A stretch of 64,000 bases of DNA from CANKJK01 sp040081715. GTDB taxonomy: Bacteria; Acidobacteriota; Vicinamibacteria; Vicinamibacterales; UBA2999. The notes beneath the pieces are model-generated. The model saw nothing but the letters and a program-made list of their open reading frames with translations. It was not told where the DNA came from and did not search any database. The stretch covers positions 128,138-192,137 of the forward strand of contig JBEBFY010000007.1 in the NCBI GenBank assembly GCA_040081715.1, written 5' to 3'. Position 1 is the first letter of the stretch; the number at the start of each line of letters is the position of its first letter. Shown here in pieces: positions 50,800 through 60,151 of this stretch. The translations under genes were made by a program, and so were the position numbers.

Positions 50800-51800
50800 C
50801 CACCGTCCTGATCACCGGCGGAGCCGGCTACATCGGGAGTCATGCGGCGAAGGCCCTCCGTGCGGCGGGCTACCGCACCGTGCTCTACGACAACCTCTCG
50901 GCCGGGCACGCCGAGGCGGCCCTGGGCGCGCCGCTGGTCGTGGGTGATGTCGCGGATGTGGCTGCCGTCCGCCGGGCGATGCGCGAGCATGGCGTGGAGA
51001 GCGTCCTCCACTTTGCGGCGTGGCTCGCGGTCAGCGAGTCGGTGGCGAAGCCGCTCGAGTACTACCGGAACAACGTGATCGGCACGCTCGGCCTGCTGGA
51101 AGCCATGGCCGCGGAAGGGTGCCAACGGCTGGTGTTCTCGTCCACCTGTGCGGTGTACGGAGATCCGGTCACGACGCCGATCGACGAGACCCATCCGACC
51201 GCGCCCATTAACGCGTACGGCCAGACGAAGCTCGCCATCGAGCAGGCGCTGCCGCATGTGGAACGCGCCAGCGGCATCCGGTCCGTCCGGCTGCGCTACT
51301 TCAACGCGGCGGGAGCGGACCCTGACGGTGATCTGGGCGAGGACCACTCCCCGGAGATTCACCTGATTCCCCGGGCGATCGAGGCTGCCACAGGGGGACG
51401 CCCGCTCCAGATCTTCGGCACCGACTATCCGACGCCGGACGGCACGTGTCTGCGCGACTACGTCCACGTGACGGACCTGGCGGACGCGCACGTGCGGGCG
51501 CTCCGCTACCTCGAGAATGGAGGAGCGTCGGACACCTGCAATCTGGGGACGGAGCGGCCGTCGTCGGTGCTGGACGTCATTGCCGCCGTCGAGCGGGTCA
51601 CCGGCCTGACCGTGGCGCATCAGGTGGCGGAGCGGCGCCCCGGGGATCCGGCAGAGCTTCACGCGTCGGCGGCCCGCGCCCGCGCCGTGCTGGGCTGGCA
51701 ACCACGGTTTCCCGCCTTGAACGACATCGTGGCCCACGCCTGGGCCTGGCACCAGGCGCACCCGCGCGGGTACTCCGGGGTCGTGCGGGAGTGGCGGTAG
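50796..51800 (+). CDS. galE: UDP-glucose 4-epimerase
   Basis: 334 residues. GGAGYIGSH NAD motif, SSTCAVYG, the active-site YGQTK pair and RYFNAAGADP are standard for GalE. It interconverts UDP-glucose and UDP-galactose, giving galactose units to the glycan. ATGA overlap with ugd. Confidence 0.94.
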   Translation: MTTVLITGGAGYIGSHAAKALRAAGYRTVLYDNLSAGHAEAALGAPLVVGDVADVAAVRRAMREHGVESVLHFAAWLAVSESVAKPLEYYRNNVIGTLGLLEAMAAEGCQRLVFSSTCAVYGDPVTTPIDETHPTAPINAYGQTKLAIEQALPHVERASGIRSVRLRYFNAAGADPDGDLGEDHSPEIHLIPRAIEAATGGRPLQIFGTDYPTPDGTCLRDYVHVTDLADAHVRALRYLENGGASDTCNLGTERPSSVLDVIAAVERVTGLTVAHQVAERRPGDPAELHASAARARAVLGWQPRFPALNDIVAHAWAWHQAHPRGYSGVVREWR

Positions 51801-51805
51801 TAGCG

Positions 51806-52510
51806 GTGTCCCGGACGCCTCTGGCCGACCCCCTCCTCTCGGTCGTGATGCCCGTGTTCAACGAAGTGGGCACGGTGGAAGAAGTGGTCCGCCGCGTGCT
51901 GCGGGTACCCATCCGCATCCAGCTCGTGGTGGTGGACGACGGGTCCACCGACGGTACGCGTCCGGTGCTGGAGGCGCTGCAGCGAGAACTCAGGTTTCAC
52001 CTCCTGCTCCAGACGCGCAACCAGGGCAAGGGCGCGGCGCTCCGCCGGGGCTTCGCCGATGTGACCGGTGACATCGTCGTGATTCAGGACGCCGACCTCG
52101 AGTACTCGCCCGAGGAGTATCCGCAGCTCATCGACCTGATCTGTCAGGGCCGCGCCGACGTGGTCTACGGGTCACGCTTCCTGGGCCGGCACCGGGCCTT
52201 CCTCTTCGCGCACTACCTGGGGAACCGCCTTCTGACGCTGGTGACCAACGTGCTCTACAACACGATGCTCACCGACATGGAAACCTGTTACAAGGCCATG
52301 CGGGTGGAGGTGGTGCGGTCGATGACCCTCCGCTCGGACGGCTTCGGGATCGAGCCGGAGCTGACCGCCAAGATCTTCAAGCGCGGGTATAAGGTGTTCG
52401 AGGTGCCGATCACGTACGACGGCCGCGGGTACGAGGACGGCAAGAAGATCGGCTGGCGCGACGGGCTGGTGGCCCTGTGGGTGCTGGTGCGGTACCGGTT
52501 CAGCGAGTGA
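51806..52510 (+). CDS. Dolichyl-phosphate-mannose-synthase-like GT2
   Basis: 234 residues from the GTG at 51806 (another GTG at 51791). SVVMPVFNEVGTVEEVV, VVDDGSTDGT and the metal-binding IQDADLEYSPEEYPQL are GT2/DPMS features. No C-terminal membrane helices follow, so it resembles the soluble DPM1 type. It may charge polyprenyl phosphate with a sugar. The MsbA-like gene begins in its stop codon (GTGA). Confidence 0.86.
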   Translation: MSRTPLADPLLSVVMPVFNEVGTVEEVVRRVLRVPIRIQLVVVDDGSTDGTRPVLEALQRELRFHLLLQTRNQGKGAALRRGFADVTGDIVVIQDADLEYSPEEYPQLIDLICQGRADVVYGSRFLGRHRAFLFAHYLGNRLLTLVTNVLYNTMLTDMETCYKAMRVEVVRSMTLRSDGFGIEPELTAKIFKRGYKVFEVPITYDGRGYEDGKKIGWRDGLVALWVLVRYRFSE

Positions 52511-54273
52511 ATCCCTTCTTCCGGCTCACGGCGTTTGCCAGGCCCCATCGGGGGAGGCTCGTGGCGGCCTTCGCCGCCATGGTCGTCTATGCCGCCGGGT
52601 CGGCAGGCCTCGCGGCCCTTATCCAGCCGGTGTTCGACCAGGTCCTCACGACGCGGTCAGGTGTGGGGCTGGTCATCGCGGGCATCCTGGGCCTCTATGC
52701 GCTCAAGGGCGTAGGCGCGTACCTCTCAGCCAACCTCATGGCGGACGTGGGTCAGCGCGTCGTCCGCGACCTTCGGCAGTCGCTGTTCCGGAAGGTGCTG
52801 GATCAGTCGTCGGCCTTCTTCTCGCAGCGGGCGGTCGGCAGGCTTCTCTCCCGCATCATCAACGACGTCACCCAGGTGCAGCAGGCGGTGTCCGAGACGC
52901 TCGGAGACCTCGCCCGGGAGTCGCTCGCGCTCATCGGCTACGTGGGCCTGCTCTTCTACTACGACGCCCGGCTCGCCCTCGTCTCCCTCACCGTGGCACC
53001 GCTCGTCATCTACCCGCTGACGACACTGGGCCGCCGTGTGCGGAAGACGACCCGGCGCAGCCAGGAGGCCCTGGAGCAAATCACGCATGTCGGGGCGGAG
53101 GCCTTCGCCGGGCACCGGATCGTCAAGGCGTTCGGCGCCGAGGCGCGCGAGGCCGCCAAGTTCGACGCGGCCGCCGAGCACCTGTACCGCACGAACATGA
53201 AGGTCACCAGCATCCTCTCCGTGCTGCCGCCGCTGATGGAGTTCATCGGAGGACTGGCCTTTGCCGGCGTACTCTGGTACGGCAGCCAGGAGATCCAGGC
53301 GGGCCGTCTGACGACCGGCGGCTTCACCGCGTTCCTGGCCTCGCTTTTTCTGATGTACGGCCCGGCCAAGAAGCTGAGCCGCGTGAACGCCAACATCCAG
53401 CAGGCGCTGGCTGCGGCCGAGCGCATCTTCGAGACGCTGGATTTGACGAGCGACATCGTTGACAGGCCGGAGGCCACGGCCCTGCTGCCGCTCGGCGGAA
53501 CCATCGAGTTCGACGACGTGCACTTCCACTATGGAGAAGGAGCCGAGGCGGCCACGCTCGGCGGCATCAACCTGCGAGTGGAGGCCGGTACCATGCTCGC
53601 CATCGTGGGACGGAGTGGAGCGGGGAAGTCGACGCTGGTGAACCTGATCCCGCGTCTGTATGACGTCACGTCCGGGGCGGTTCGCATCGACGGGCGCGAC
53701 ATCCGCGATGCCACGCTGCAGTCGCTGCGGGCGCAGATCGGCATCGTCACGCAGGAGACGGTGCTGTTTGACGATACGGTGGCCGCTAACATCGCCTACG
53801 GCCAGCCGGAGGCTTCACGGGAGGATGTGGAGGCGGCTGCTCGCGCCGCGCATGCGCACGAGTTCATCGTGAACCTGCCCGGTGGGTACGACACACGGAT
53901 CGGCGAACGCGGCCAGCGCCTCTCAGGCGGGCAGCGGCAGCGCCTGGCGATTGCCCGCGCGCTGCTGAGGGATTCGCCCATCCTCATCCTGGACGAGGCG
54001 ACCTCGGCTCTCGACACGGAGTCGGAGCGGCTGGTGCAGGAGGCGCTCGCCACGCTGATGGTGAACCGCACCTCGTTTGTGATCGCCCACCGGCTCTCCA
54101 CTGTCCGGCGCGCGGATGCCATCGTGGTGCTGGAACAGGGACGGGTGGTGGAGACGGGCACCCACGAGTCGCTGCTCGCGGCGGGTGGGCTCTATGCCCG
54201 GTTGTATGAACTGCAGTTGCGCGACGACGCGGCGGAGCCCGAGGCGGCCGAGACGCGCGGCGTGGAGGTCTGA
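52507..54273 (+). CDS. msbA: MsbA-like ABC transporter (fused membrane and ATPase)
   Basis: 588 residues from a GTG at 52507. Six hydrophobic segments cover about residues 15-300. The ATPase has Walker A GRSGAGKSTLVNL, Q-loop GIVTQETVLF, signature LSGGQRQRLAIARAL and Walker B ILILDEATSALD. The half-transporter should work as a homodimer, flipping a lipid-linked molecule such as lipid A core or an undecaprenyl-linked glycan. Its coupling to a glycosyltransferase gene suggests the latter. Confidence 0.9.
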   Translation: MNPFFRLTAFARPHRGRLVAAFAAMVVYAAGSAGLAALIQPVFDQVLTTRSGVGLVIAGILGLYALKGVGAYLSANLMADVGQRVVRDLRQSLFRKVLDQSSAFFSQRAVGRLLSRIINDVTQVQQAVSETLGDLARESLALIGYVGLLFYYDARLALVSLTVAPLVIYPLTTLGRRVRKTTRRSQEALEQITHVGAEAFAGHRIVKAFGAEAREAAKFDAAAEHLYRTNMKVTSILSVLPPLMEFIGGLAFAGVLWYGSQEIQAGRLTTGGFTAFLASLFLMYGPAKKLSRVNANIQQALAAAERIFETLDLTSDIVDRPEATALLPLGGTIEFDDVHFHYGEGAEAATLGGINLRVEAGTMLAIVGRSGAGKSTLVNLIPRLYDVTSGAVRIDGRDIRDATLQSLRAQIGIVTQETVLFDDTVAANIAYGQPEASREDVEAAARAAHAHEFIVNLPGGYDTRIGERGQRLSGGQRQRLAIARALLRDSPILILDEATSALDTESERLVQEALATLMVNRTSFVIAHRLSTVRRADAIVVLEQGRVVETGTHESLLAAGGLYARLYELQLRDDAAEPEAAETRGVEV

Positions 54274-54278
54274 GCCCG

Positions 54279-55172
54279 ATGATGACATCGATGACCGGCT
54301 TTGCGTCGGTCACTGAAGAGCACGAACAGGCCACGGTCTCGGTGACCGTGCGGGCCGTGAACCACCGGTTCCTCGACCTGCAGTTGCGCATGCCGCCCGC
54401 GTACGCCGATCTGGAAGGGCGGGTGCGGGCGCTGGTGCAGCAGCGGCTGGCGCGGGGCCGTGTCGAGCTCGTCGTGGGTGTGCAGTCACGGCAGCCCGAG
54501 GCGCCATCGGTGACGCTGGACGAGGGGCTGGTGGAGGCCATTGCCGGCGCCGTGGACCGGCTGCGTGCGAAAGGCGTGGTGTCCGGGGCATTGACCCCCG
54601 GCGACATCCTTCGCATGCCCCAGGTGCTGAAGGTAGAGGACACGCGGCCTGCCGTCGACACAACGGCGGACGGGCAGGTGGCCGCGGTCGTGGAGGCCGC
54701 GCTCGCCCGGGCGCTGACCGCGCTTGAGGTGATGCGGCGGCGCGAGGGCGCGCACCTGCACGCGGACCTCGAGGCCCGGCGCGCCCTTCTCGGCGCGCTG
54801 ATCGGCGAGCTGGCCGCGGCGGCTGAGGACGGGCGGGTGGCGCTCGAGGCGCGGCTCACCGAGCGGGTCCAGGCGCTCGGCGCGCAGGTACCCGTGGACC
54901 AGACCGCGGTGGCGCAGGAGATCGTGCGCGTGGCCCAGCGTTCGGACATCAGCGAGGAGCTGGCGCGGTTCCGTGGCCACCTGGCGCACTGGGTGACCCT
55001 CGTGGAGGCGCCGGAGCCGTGCGGCCGGAAGCTCGACTTCCTGCTGCAGGAGATGAACCGGGAGATCAACACCCTGGGTGCCAAGGCCGACGGGCTGGGC
55101 GTCTCCGAGCGCATCATCGCCGCCAAGGCCGAGTTGGAGCGAATGAAGGAACAGGTGCAGAACGTTGAGTAG
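54279..55172 (+). CDS. yicC: YicC family protein
   Basis: 297 residues beginning MMTSMTGFASV, the conserved YicC opening; KLDFLLQEMNREINTLGAKA near the C-terminus is the second signature. YicC of E. coli is an endoribonuclease that affects small-RNA turnover. It sits before gmk as in many genomes and overlaps it by 8 bp. The C-terminal DUF1732 region is included. Confidence 0.92.
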   Translation: MMTSMTGFASVTEEHEQATVSVTVRAVNHRFLDLQLRMPPAYADLEGRVRALVQQRLARGRVELVVGVQSRQPEAPSVTLDEGLVEAIAGAVDRLRAKGVVSGALTPGDILRMPQVLKVEDTRPAVDTTADGQVAAVVEAALARALTALEVMRRREGAHLHADLEARRALLGALIGELAAAAEDGRVALEARLTERVQALGAQVPVDQTAVAQEIVRVAQRSDISEELARFRGHLAHWVTLVEAPEPCGRKLDFLLQEMNREINTLGAKADGLGVSERIIAAKAELERMKEQVQNVE

Positions 55173-55794
55173 CGCACCGGTCCGCGGCCAGCTCTTCATC
55201 GTGTCGGCGCCATCCGGCACCGGCAAGACCACGCTCATCGAGCGCCTCGTACGGGAACTGCCGCAACTGCGGATGTCGCGCTCCTACACCTCGCGGCAGG
55301 CACGCACCGGCGAGGCCGACGGCGTCGACTATAATTTCATCAGCCGGCAGGACTTCGACGCCCGCATCTTGGCGGGTCAGTTCCTGGAGTGGGCGGATGT
55401 CTTCGGTAACTGTTACGGCACCTCGCGAGAGGATACCGAGCGCGTGCTGGCCTCGGGAGACGACCTGGTGCTGGTGATCGACGTGCAGGGCGCAAGGCAG
55501 GTGCGGGCCGCGGGCATGGCGACCACGACCGTCTTCGTGCTGCCCCCGTCGGCCGATATCCTGGAGCAGCGGCTGCGGGGTCGGAGCCGTGACAGCGAGG
55601 AACAGATCCGGCGCCGGCTCACTGTGGCGCGGGATGAAGTGAGCGACGTCGGCGCCTACGACTACGTGGTCGTGAACGATGATCTCGAGGCTGCGGTGGC
55701 GCGCCTGAAGGCGGTGGTCGTCGCAGAGCGGGCGCGCACGGGCCGGATGCGGCCGATGGTGGATCAGATCGTCCGGACGTTCGGACAACAGTAA
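55165..55794 (+). CDS. gmk: Guanylate kinase
   Basis: 209 residues from a TTG at 55165. P-loop SAPSGTGKTTL at about 14-24, then SYTSRQARTGEADGVDYNF for GMP binding. It phosphorylates GMP to GDP. Its TAA overlaps an ATG (TAATG) of a 12-codon frame, where rpoZ usually begins. Confidence 0.94.
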   Translation: MSSAPVRGQLFIVSAPSGTGKTTLIERLVRELPQLRMSRSYTSRQARTGEADGVDYNFISRQDFDARILAGQFLEWADVFGNCYGTSREDTERVLASGDDLVLVIDVQGARQVRAAGMATTTVFVLPPSADILEQRLRGRSRDSEEQIRRRLTVARDEVSDVGAYDYVVVNDDLEAAVARLKAVVVAERARTGRMRPMVDQIVRTFGQQ

Positions 55795-55832
55795 TGGACA
55801 GAAAGGTTCAGGTGGTGGAGTGGCCCTCGTAG
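55794..55832 (+). other. 12-codon overlapping frame in the usual rpoZ position
   Basis: An ATG shares its A with the gmk stop codon (TAATG) and opens a frame MDRKVQVVEWPS ending at TAG 55832, inside coaBC. In many genomes rpoZ lies exactly here. The frame may be a leader, a remnant or chance. AGGTGG lies inside it and could serve coaBC. Confidence 0.25.
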
Positions 55833-57043
55833 CCCTCGGCGTCACCGGCGGCATCAGCGCCTACAAATCCGTGGAAGTGTGCCGCGGGCTGCAGAAACTC
55901 GGGCATGAGGTCGTGGCCGTGATGACGGAGTCCGCCACGAAGTTTGTCGGGCCGCTGACCTTCGAGGCGATCACCAGGCGCGACGTGATCACCTCGCAGT
56001 GGAAGGCTGGCGCGAACGCCGACATCGAGCACATCTCGATTGCGTCTGACATCGCGCTGCTGCTGGTGGCCCCCTGCACCGCCAACGTGATCGGCAAGTT
56101 CGCCCACGGCATCGCGGACGATTTCCTCTCCTCCTTGTACCTGGCTACCCAGGCACCCGTGCTCATCGCGCCGGCGATGAACATGCACATGCTGGCGCAC
56201 CCGGCCGTGGAGGCGAACCTGCGGACGCTCGAATCCCGCGGTGTGCGCTTCGTGGATCCGGGTGACGGGTACCTCGCGTGCGGCTGGGTCGGGAAGGGCC
56301 GGCTGGCCGAGCCCGCCGAGATCGTGGAGGCTGCGCAGGTCATCCTCGCGCCGGCCGATCCGGCGTGGCGCGGACTACGCGTGGTCGTGACGGCGGGGCC
56401 GACCTACGAAGATATCGACCCGGTCCGTTTCGTCGGCAATCGTTCGAGTGGCCGCATGGGCTTCGCCATGGCGGCCGAGGCGCGGCGCCGCGGTGCGCGG
56501 GTCACGCTGGTCGCCGGACCCACGCGCGTGGAGCCACCCCAGGTGGACGAGCTGGTGCGTGTGCGCAGCGCAGCCGACCTGCATGCCGCGGTGATGCAGG
56601 CCTCGGAGGGGGCAGACGTCGTGATCATGGCGGCCGCCGTGGCGGACTACGCACCGTCCTCGCCCGCGGCCGGGAAGATCGCCAAGGACGACGGGCCGAT
56701 GACGCTCACCATGAATCGCACGAAGGACGTGCTCGCGGACCTCGGCCGGCTGCCGTCGCGGGCCGAAGGACGCGGCCCGGTGCTGGTGGGCTTTGCAGCC
56801 GAGACGTCGAACCTGCTCGCCAAGGCGTCGGCCAAGCGTGAACGCAAAGGCGCGGACCTGATCGTGGCCAACGATGTGTCGAGGGATGACATCGGCTTCG
56901 ACGTGGACGCCAACGCCGTCACGATCATCAGCGCGGCTGGTGCGGTGGATGTGCCGCGCCAGTCGAAGGCGCGCGTGGCCGCCGCGATTCTTGACCAGGT
57001 GTTGCCGTTCCTGCGGACGGCGCCCGCTCCCGTCCTCTCGTAG
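55820..57043 (+). CDS. coaBC: Phosphopantothenoylcysteine decarboxylase / ligase (bifunctional)
   Basis: 407 residues from a GTG at 55820. The CoaC half begins GVTGGISAYKSVEVCRGLQ and has PAMNMHML; the CoaB half has GPTYEDIDPVRFVGNRSSGRMG. It joins cysteine to phosphopantothenate and then decarboxylates it to phosphopantetheine, two steps of coenzyme A synthesis. The udg gene follows after 7 bp. Confidence 0.95.
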   Translation: MALVALGVTGGISAYKSVEVCRGLQKLGHEVVAVMTESATKFVGPLTFEAITRRDVITSQWKAGANADIEHISIASDIALLLVAPCTANVIGKFAHGIADDFLSSLYLATQAPVLIAPAMNMHMLAHPAVEANLRTLESRGVRFVDPGDGYLACGWVGKGRLAEPAEIVEAAQVILAPADPAWRGLRVVVTAGPTYEDIDPVRFVGNRSSGRMGFAMAAEARRRGARVTLVAGPTRVEPPQVDELVRVRSAADLHAAVMQASEGADVVIMAAAVADYAPSSPAAGKIAKDDGPMTLTMNRTKDVLADLGRLPSRAEGRGPVLVGFAAETSNLLAKASAKRERKGADLIVANDVSRDDIGFDVDANAVTIISAAGAVDVPRQSKARVAAAILDQVLPFLRTAPAPVLS

Positions 57044-57050
57044 GTCGCCC

Positions 57051-57812
57051 GTGTCCCGGGACGACCTTGCGGCTCACCTCGAGTACCTCGCCGAACTCGG
57101 CGTCACCGGCATCAGCTCGGACCCGGCCTGGCGTACCCGCCGCCAGGGCGATCCTGCGCCGGTGGCGATGACAGCGCCCTCGACCAGCCCCAGCCTGGCG
57201 GCGACCAATGCGGGCACCGGGCTGTCCATGATTCGCGCCGACATCGGCGACTGCACGCGCTGCAAGCTGCACAGTGGCCGCAATCAGATTGTGTTCGGCG
57301 TGGGCAATCCCGCGGCGGATCTGATGTTCGTGGGCGAGGCGCCGGGTGCGGATGAGGACATGCAGGGGCTCCCGTTCGTGGGCCGCGCCGGCCAGCTCCT
57401 GACGAAGATCATCGAAGCCATCGGCCTGACGCGTGACCAGGTCTATATCGCCAACGTGATCAAGTGCCGCCCGCCGGGCAACCGGAACCCCGAGCCCGAC
57501 GAAGTGGAGCAGTGCGAGCCGTTCCTGTTCCGGCAGATCGACGCCATCAAGCCGAAGGTCATCGTGGCGCTCGGCAAGTTCGCGGCGCAGTCGCTGCTGC
57601 GGTCGGCCGAACCCATCTCGAAGCTGCGCGGCCGTGAGTTTCCCTTCCGCGATGCCGTGCTGATGCCGACGTTTCACCCGGCCTACCTGCTGCGGAATCC
57701 CTCTTCCAAGCGCGAGGTGTGGGACGACATGAAACGCGTGCGCGAACTGCTGACCGAATCGCAGACCGCTGTGCAGACCGCCGTGGAGAACGCCGTGCAG
57801 ACCGGGCGCTGA
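57051..57812 (+). CDS. Family 4 uracil-DNA glycosylase (Fe-S)
   Basis: 253 residues from the GTG at 57051. The motif GEAPGADEDMQGLPFVGRAG and Cys68, Cys71, Cys139 and Cys155 for a [4Fe-4S] cluster define family 4. HPAYLLRN near the C-terminus is the second catalytic-site motif. It removes uracil from DNA at the start of base-excision repair. The tail is a 12-bp, four-copy repeat giving TAVQTAVENAVQ. It is three bases before the priA start. Confidence 0.92.
   Translation: MSRDDLAAHLEYLAELGVTGISSDPAWRTRRQGDPAPVAMTAPSTSPSLAATNAGTGLSMIRADIGDCTRCKLHSGRNQIVFGVGNPAADLMFVGEAPGADEDMQGLPFVGRAGQLLTKIIEAIGLTRDQVYIANVIKCRPPGNRNPEPDEVEQCEPFLFRQIDAIKPKVIVALGKFAAQSLLRSAEPISKLRGREFPFRDAVLMPTFHPAYLLRNPSSKREVWDDMKRVRELLTESQTAVQTAVENAVQTGR
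57762..57809 (+). repeat. 12-bp tandem repeat in the 3-prime end of the glycosylase gene
   Basis: Four 12-bp units (CAGACCGCTGTG-like) at 57762, 57774, 57786 and 57798. They encode a four-residue repeat (QTAV, QTAV, ENAV, QTGR). The reading frame is kept for any copy number. Confidence 0.6.
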
Positions 57813-57814
57813 CG

Positions 57815-60151
57815 ATGCCGTCTCCGCCCTCGATCCGGGGCGGCGGCCGCCTCCCGGGCGCACCTTCGCCCCGTGCGGTGGCCGTGGCGGTGCCCGTGCC
57901 GTACCTCGACGCGCTGACCTACCTGGTGCCGGAGGGCATGACGCCGCCGAAACCCGGCGTGCGGGTCCGCGTGCCCCTCGGTAAACGGAGCGTCGTCGGG
58001 ACGGTACTCTCGCCGACCTCCGTCGATCCCGCGATCGAAGCCAAACCGATTCAGGCCGTGCTGGACCAGGATCCGTTCGTGCCACCGGCCGTCGTAGAGC
58101 TGTGCCAGTGGATGGCGGACTACTACGTGGCCGGGGTGGGCGACGCCATCGGCGTGGCGATGCCGCCGGGGTCACGCTCGCGCGAGTCCGCGTTCCGGAC
58201 CGTGCGCGTAGCGCACGCCACGACGTTCGGCCTTGATGCCGCGCGACTCGGCGGGCCAGGCGGTCCCGACGGCATCACGGCCAAACGCCTCACGGCCAGC
58301 CAGCGTCTGGCCCTGGAGGCACTGGCTGGCGTGTCCTCGGGGCTCTCCTCGAAGGCGCTCAGGGAGCGTGGCATCAGCGCCGCGGTGCTCACAAAGCTCG
58401 TAGCGGCCGGGCTGGCCACCATCCGCGTCGAGCGTGACGAGCGCGACCCGCTTCTGATCGCGGCTGGTGCGGCCGCAGCGGAGGTTGCCCCGGCCCTGAC
58501 GCCCGATCAGCAGTCCGCGTTCGAGACGCTACGTGTGCTGGCCGAAGGCGGTGCCTTCCGTGCGGCCGTGCTCTACGGCGTGACCGGCAGCGGCAAGACC
58601 GAGGTGTACGTGCGGCTGGCCGAAACCGTGTGCGCACGCGGCCTGCGCGTGCTGGTGCTGGTGCCCGAGATCGCGCTGACGCCTTCGGCCGTCGCACGCT
58701 TCCAGCGGACCTTCGGCGGGCGCGTGGCGGTGCAGCACAGCGGACTGTCGGACGGGGAGCGTCATGACCAGTGGCATCGCATCCGTCGCGGCGAGGTGGA
58801 CGTGGTGATCGGCACGCGGTCGGCGGTGTTCGCGCCGATGGACCGGCTGGGACTCATCATCGTGGATGAGGAGCACGACTCGTCCTACAAGCAGGAGGAG
58901 GCACCGCGCTACCACGGGCGTGACGTGGCCGTGATGCGTGCCAGCCGCGAGGGCGCGCTGGTCGTGCTCGGCTCCGCGACGCCGTCGCTGGAGTCGTTCA
59001 GGAATGCGGACACCGGCCGCTATGCCCGCGTGTCGCTCGACCGCCGCGTGCTGGACCGGCCGCTCGCGAGCGTGCGCCTGGTGGACATGCGCGCGGTCTA
59101 TGCCGAGCACGGACCGGATGTCGTGATCGGCCCGGACCTGGCTGCCGCCATGGGCGATCGACTCGCCAAGGGTGAGCAGTCGCTCGTGCTGCTGAACCGG
59201 CGTGGCTATGCCACCTCCGTCTTCTGCCGTCAGTGCGCCAAGCCGCTCGAATGCCCGCACTGCAGCGTGTCGCTGACGGTGCACGGAGGGAGGCGGCGCG
59301 CCGAAGGGGCGTCTGCAGGCACGGCGAAGGCGGGCAGCGGCGTCCGGGGGCGCGCCCGGTGCCACTACTGCAACTACTCGATGCCCGTGCCGCCGCAGTG
59401 CCCGGCCTGTGCCGCGCCGTACATGGAGCAGGCAGGATTCGGCACGGAGCGCGTCGAGGAGGAAGTGAAGGCGCTCTATCCGGAGGCGCGCGTGGCCCGC
59501 ATCGATCGCGACACGATCCGCAAGCGTGGGGCGCTGACAGGGCTGCTGACCCGCTTTGCCGCTGGCGAGATCGACGTGCTGGTCGGCACGCAGATGATTG
59601 CCAAGGGCCACGACTTTCCCCGCGTGACGCTGGTCGGCGTGATCTCGGCGGATGTGGGGCTGGGCCTGCCGGACTTCCGTGCGGCGGAGCGGACGTTCCA
59701 GCTCCTGACACAGGTCGCCGGGCGCGCGGGCCGCGGGGAACGCGTGGGCGAGGCCATCATCCAGACGCTCAACCCCGGTCACTACAGCGTGGAACTGGCG
59801 TGCCGGCAGGACTACCTGGGCTTCTACGAGAAGGAAGTCGCCTACCGCCGGGCGATGCAGTATCCGCCGCTCTTTGCGCTCATCAACGTGATCGTGCGCG
59901 GTACGACCGAGGATGCGGCGATGACGGCGGCGCACATGTTGGCGCGCGGGATGCAGCCGACGGAGGGCTTCCTCGTGCTCGGGCCCGCTCCGGCACCGCT
60001 CGGACGCCTGCGCGGCGAGTACCGCGTGCAGTTGTTTCTGAAGGGACCGACCCGGACGAAGATGCGCGATGCGCTGCGCCGGGCGCTGGATGGCCTGCCC
60101 GAACTCAGGCGCCGGGTGTCGATCGACGTAGACCCGATGACGGTGCTCTAA
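57815..60151 (+). CDS. priA: Primosomal replication protein N-prime (PriA helicase)
   Basis: 778 residues from the ATG at 57815. The N-terminal DNA-binding part is followed by Walker A GVTGSGKTEV, DEEH in motif II, GSATPSLES and, at the end, QVAGRAGRG. The zinc module has CRQC, CPHC, CHYC and CPAC. About 20 extra residues (HGGRRRAEG...) sit between the second and third pairs, longer than usual. It restarts stalled replication forks. Its 3-prime end overlaps the convergent M50 protease gene by 47 bp. Confidence 0.93.
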   Translation: MPSPPSIRGGGRLPGAPSPRAVAVAVPVPYLDALTYLVPEGMTPPKPGVRVRVPLGKRSVVGTVLSPTSVDPAIEAKPIQAVLDQDPFVPPAVVELCQWMADYYVAGVGDAIGVAMPPGSRSRESAFRTVRVAHATTFGLDAARLGGPGGPDGITAKRLTASQRLALEALAGVSSGLSSKALRERGISAAVLTKLVAAGLATIRVERDERDPLLIAAGAAAAEVAPALTPDQQSAFETLRVLAEGGAFRAAVLYGVTGSGKTEVYVRLAETVCARGLRVLVLVPEIALTPSAVARFQRTFGGRVAVQHSGLSDGERHDQWHRIRRGEVDVVIGTRSAVFAPMDRLGLIIVDEEHDSSYKQEEAPRYHGRDVAVMRASREGALVVLGSATPSLESFRNADTGRYARVSLDRRVLDRPLASVRLVDMRAVYAEHGPDVVIGPDLAAAMGDRLAKGEQSLVLLNRRGYATSVFCRQCAKPLECPHCSVSLTVHGGRRRAEGASAGTAKAGSGVRGRARCHYCNYSMPVPPQCPACAAPYMEQAGFGTERVEEEVKALYPEARVARIDRDTIRKRGALTGLLTRFAAGEIDVLVGTQMIAKGHDFPRVTLVGVISADVGLGLPDFRAAERTFQLLTQVAGRAGRGERVGEAIIQTLNPGHYSVELACRQDYLGFYEKEVAYRRAMQYPPLFALINVIVRGTTEDAAMTAAHMLARGMQPTEGFLVLGPAPAPLGRLRGEYRVQLFLKGPTRTKMRDALRRALDGLPELRRRVSIDVDPMTVL

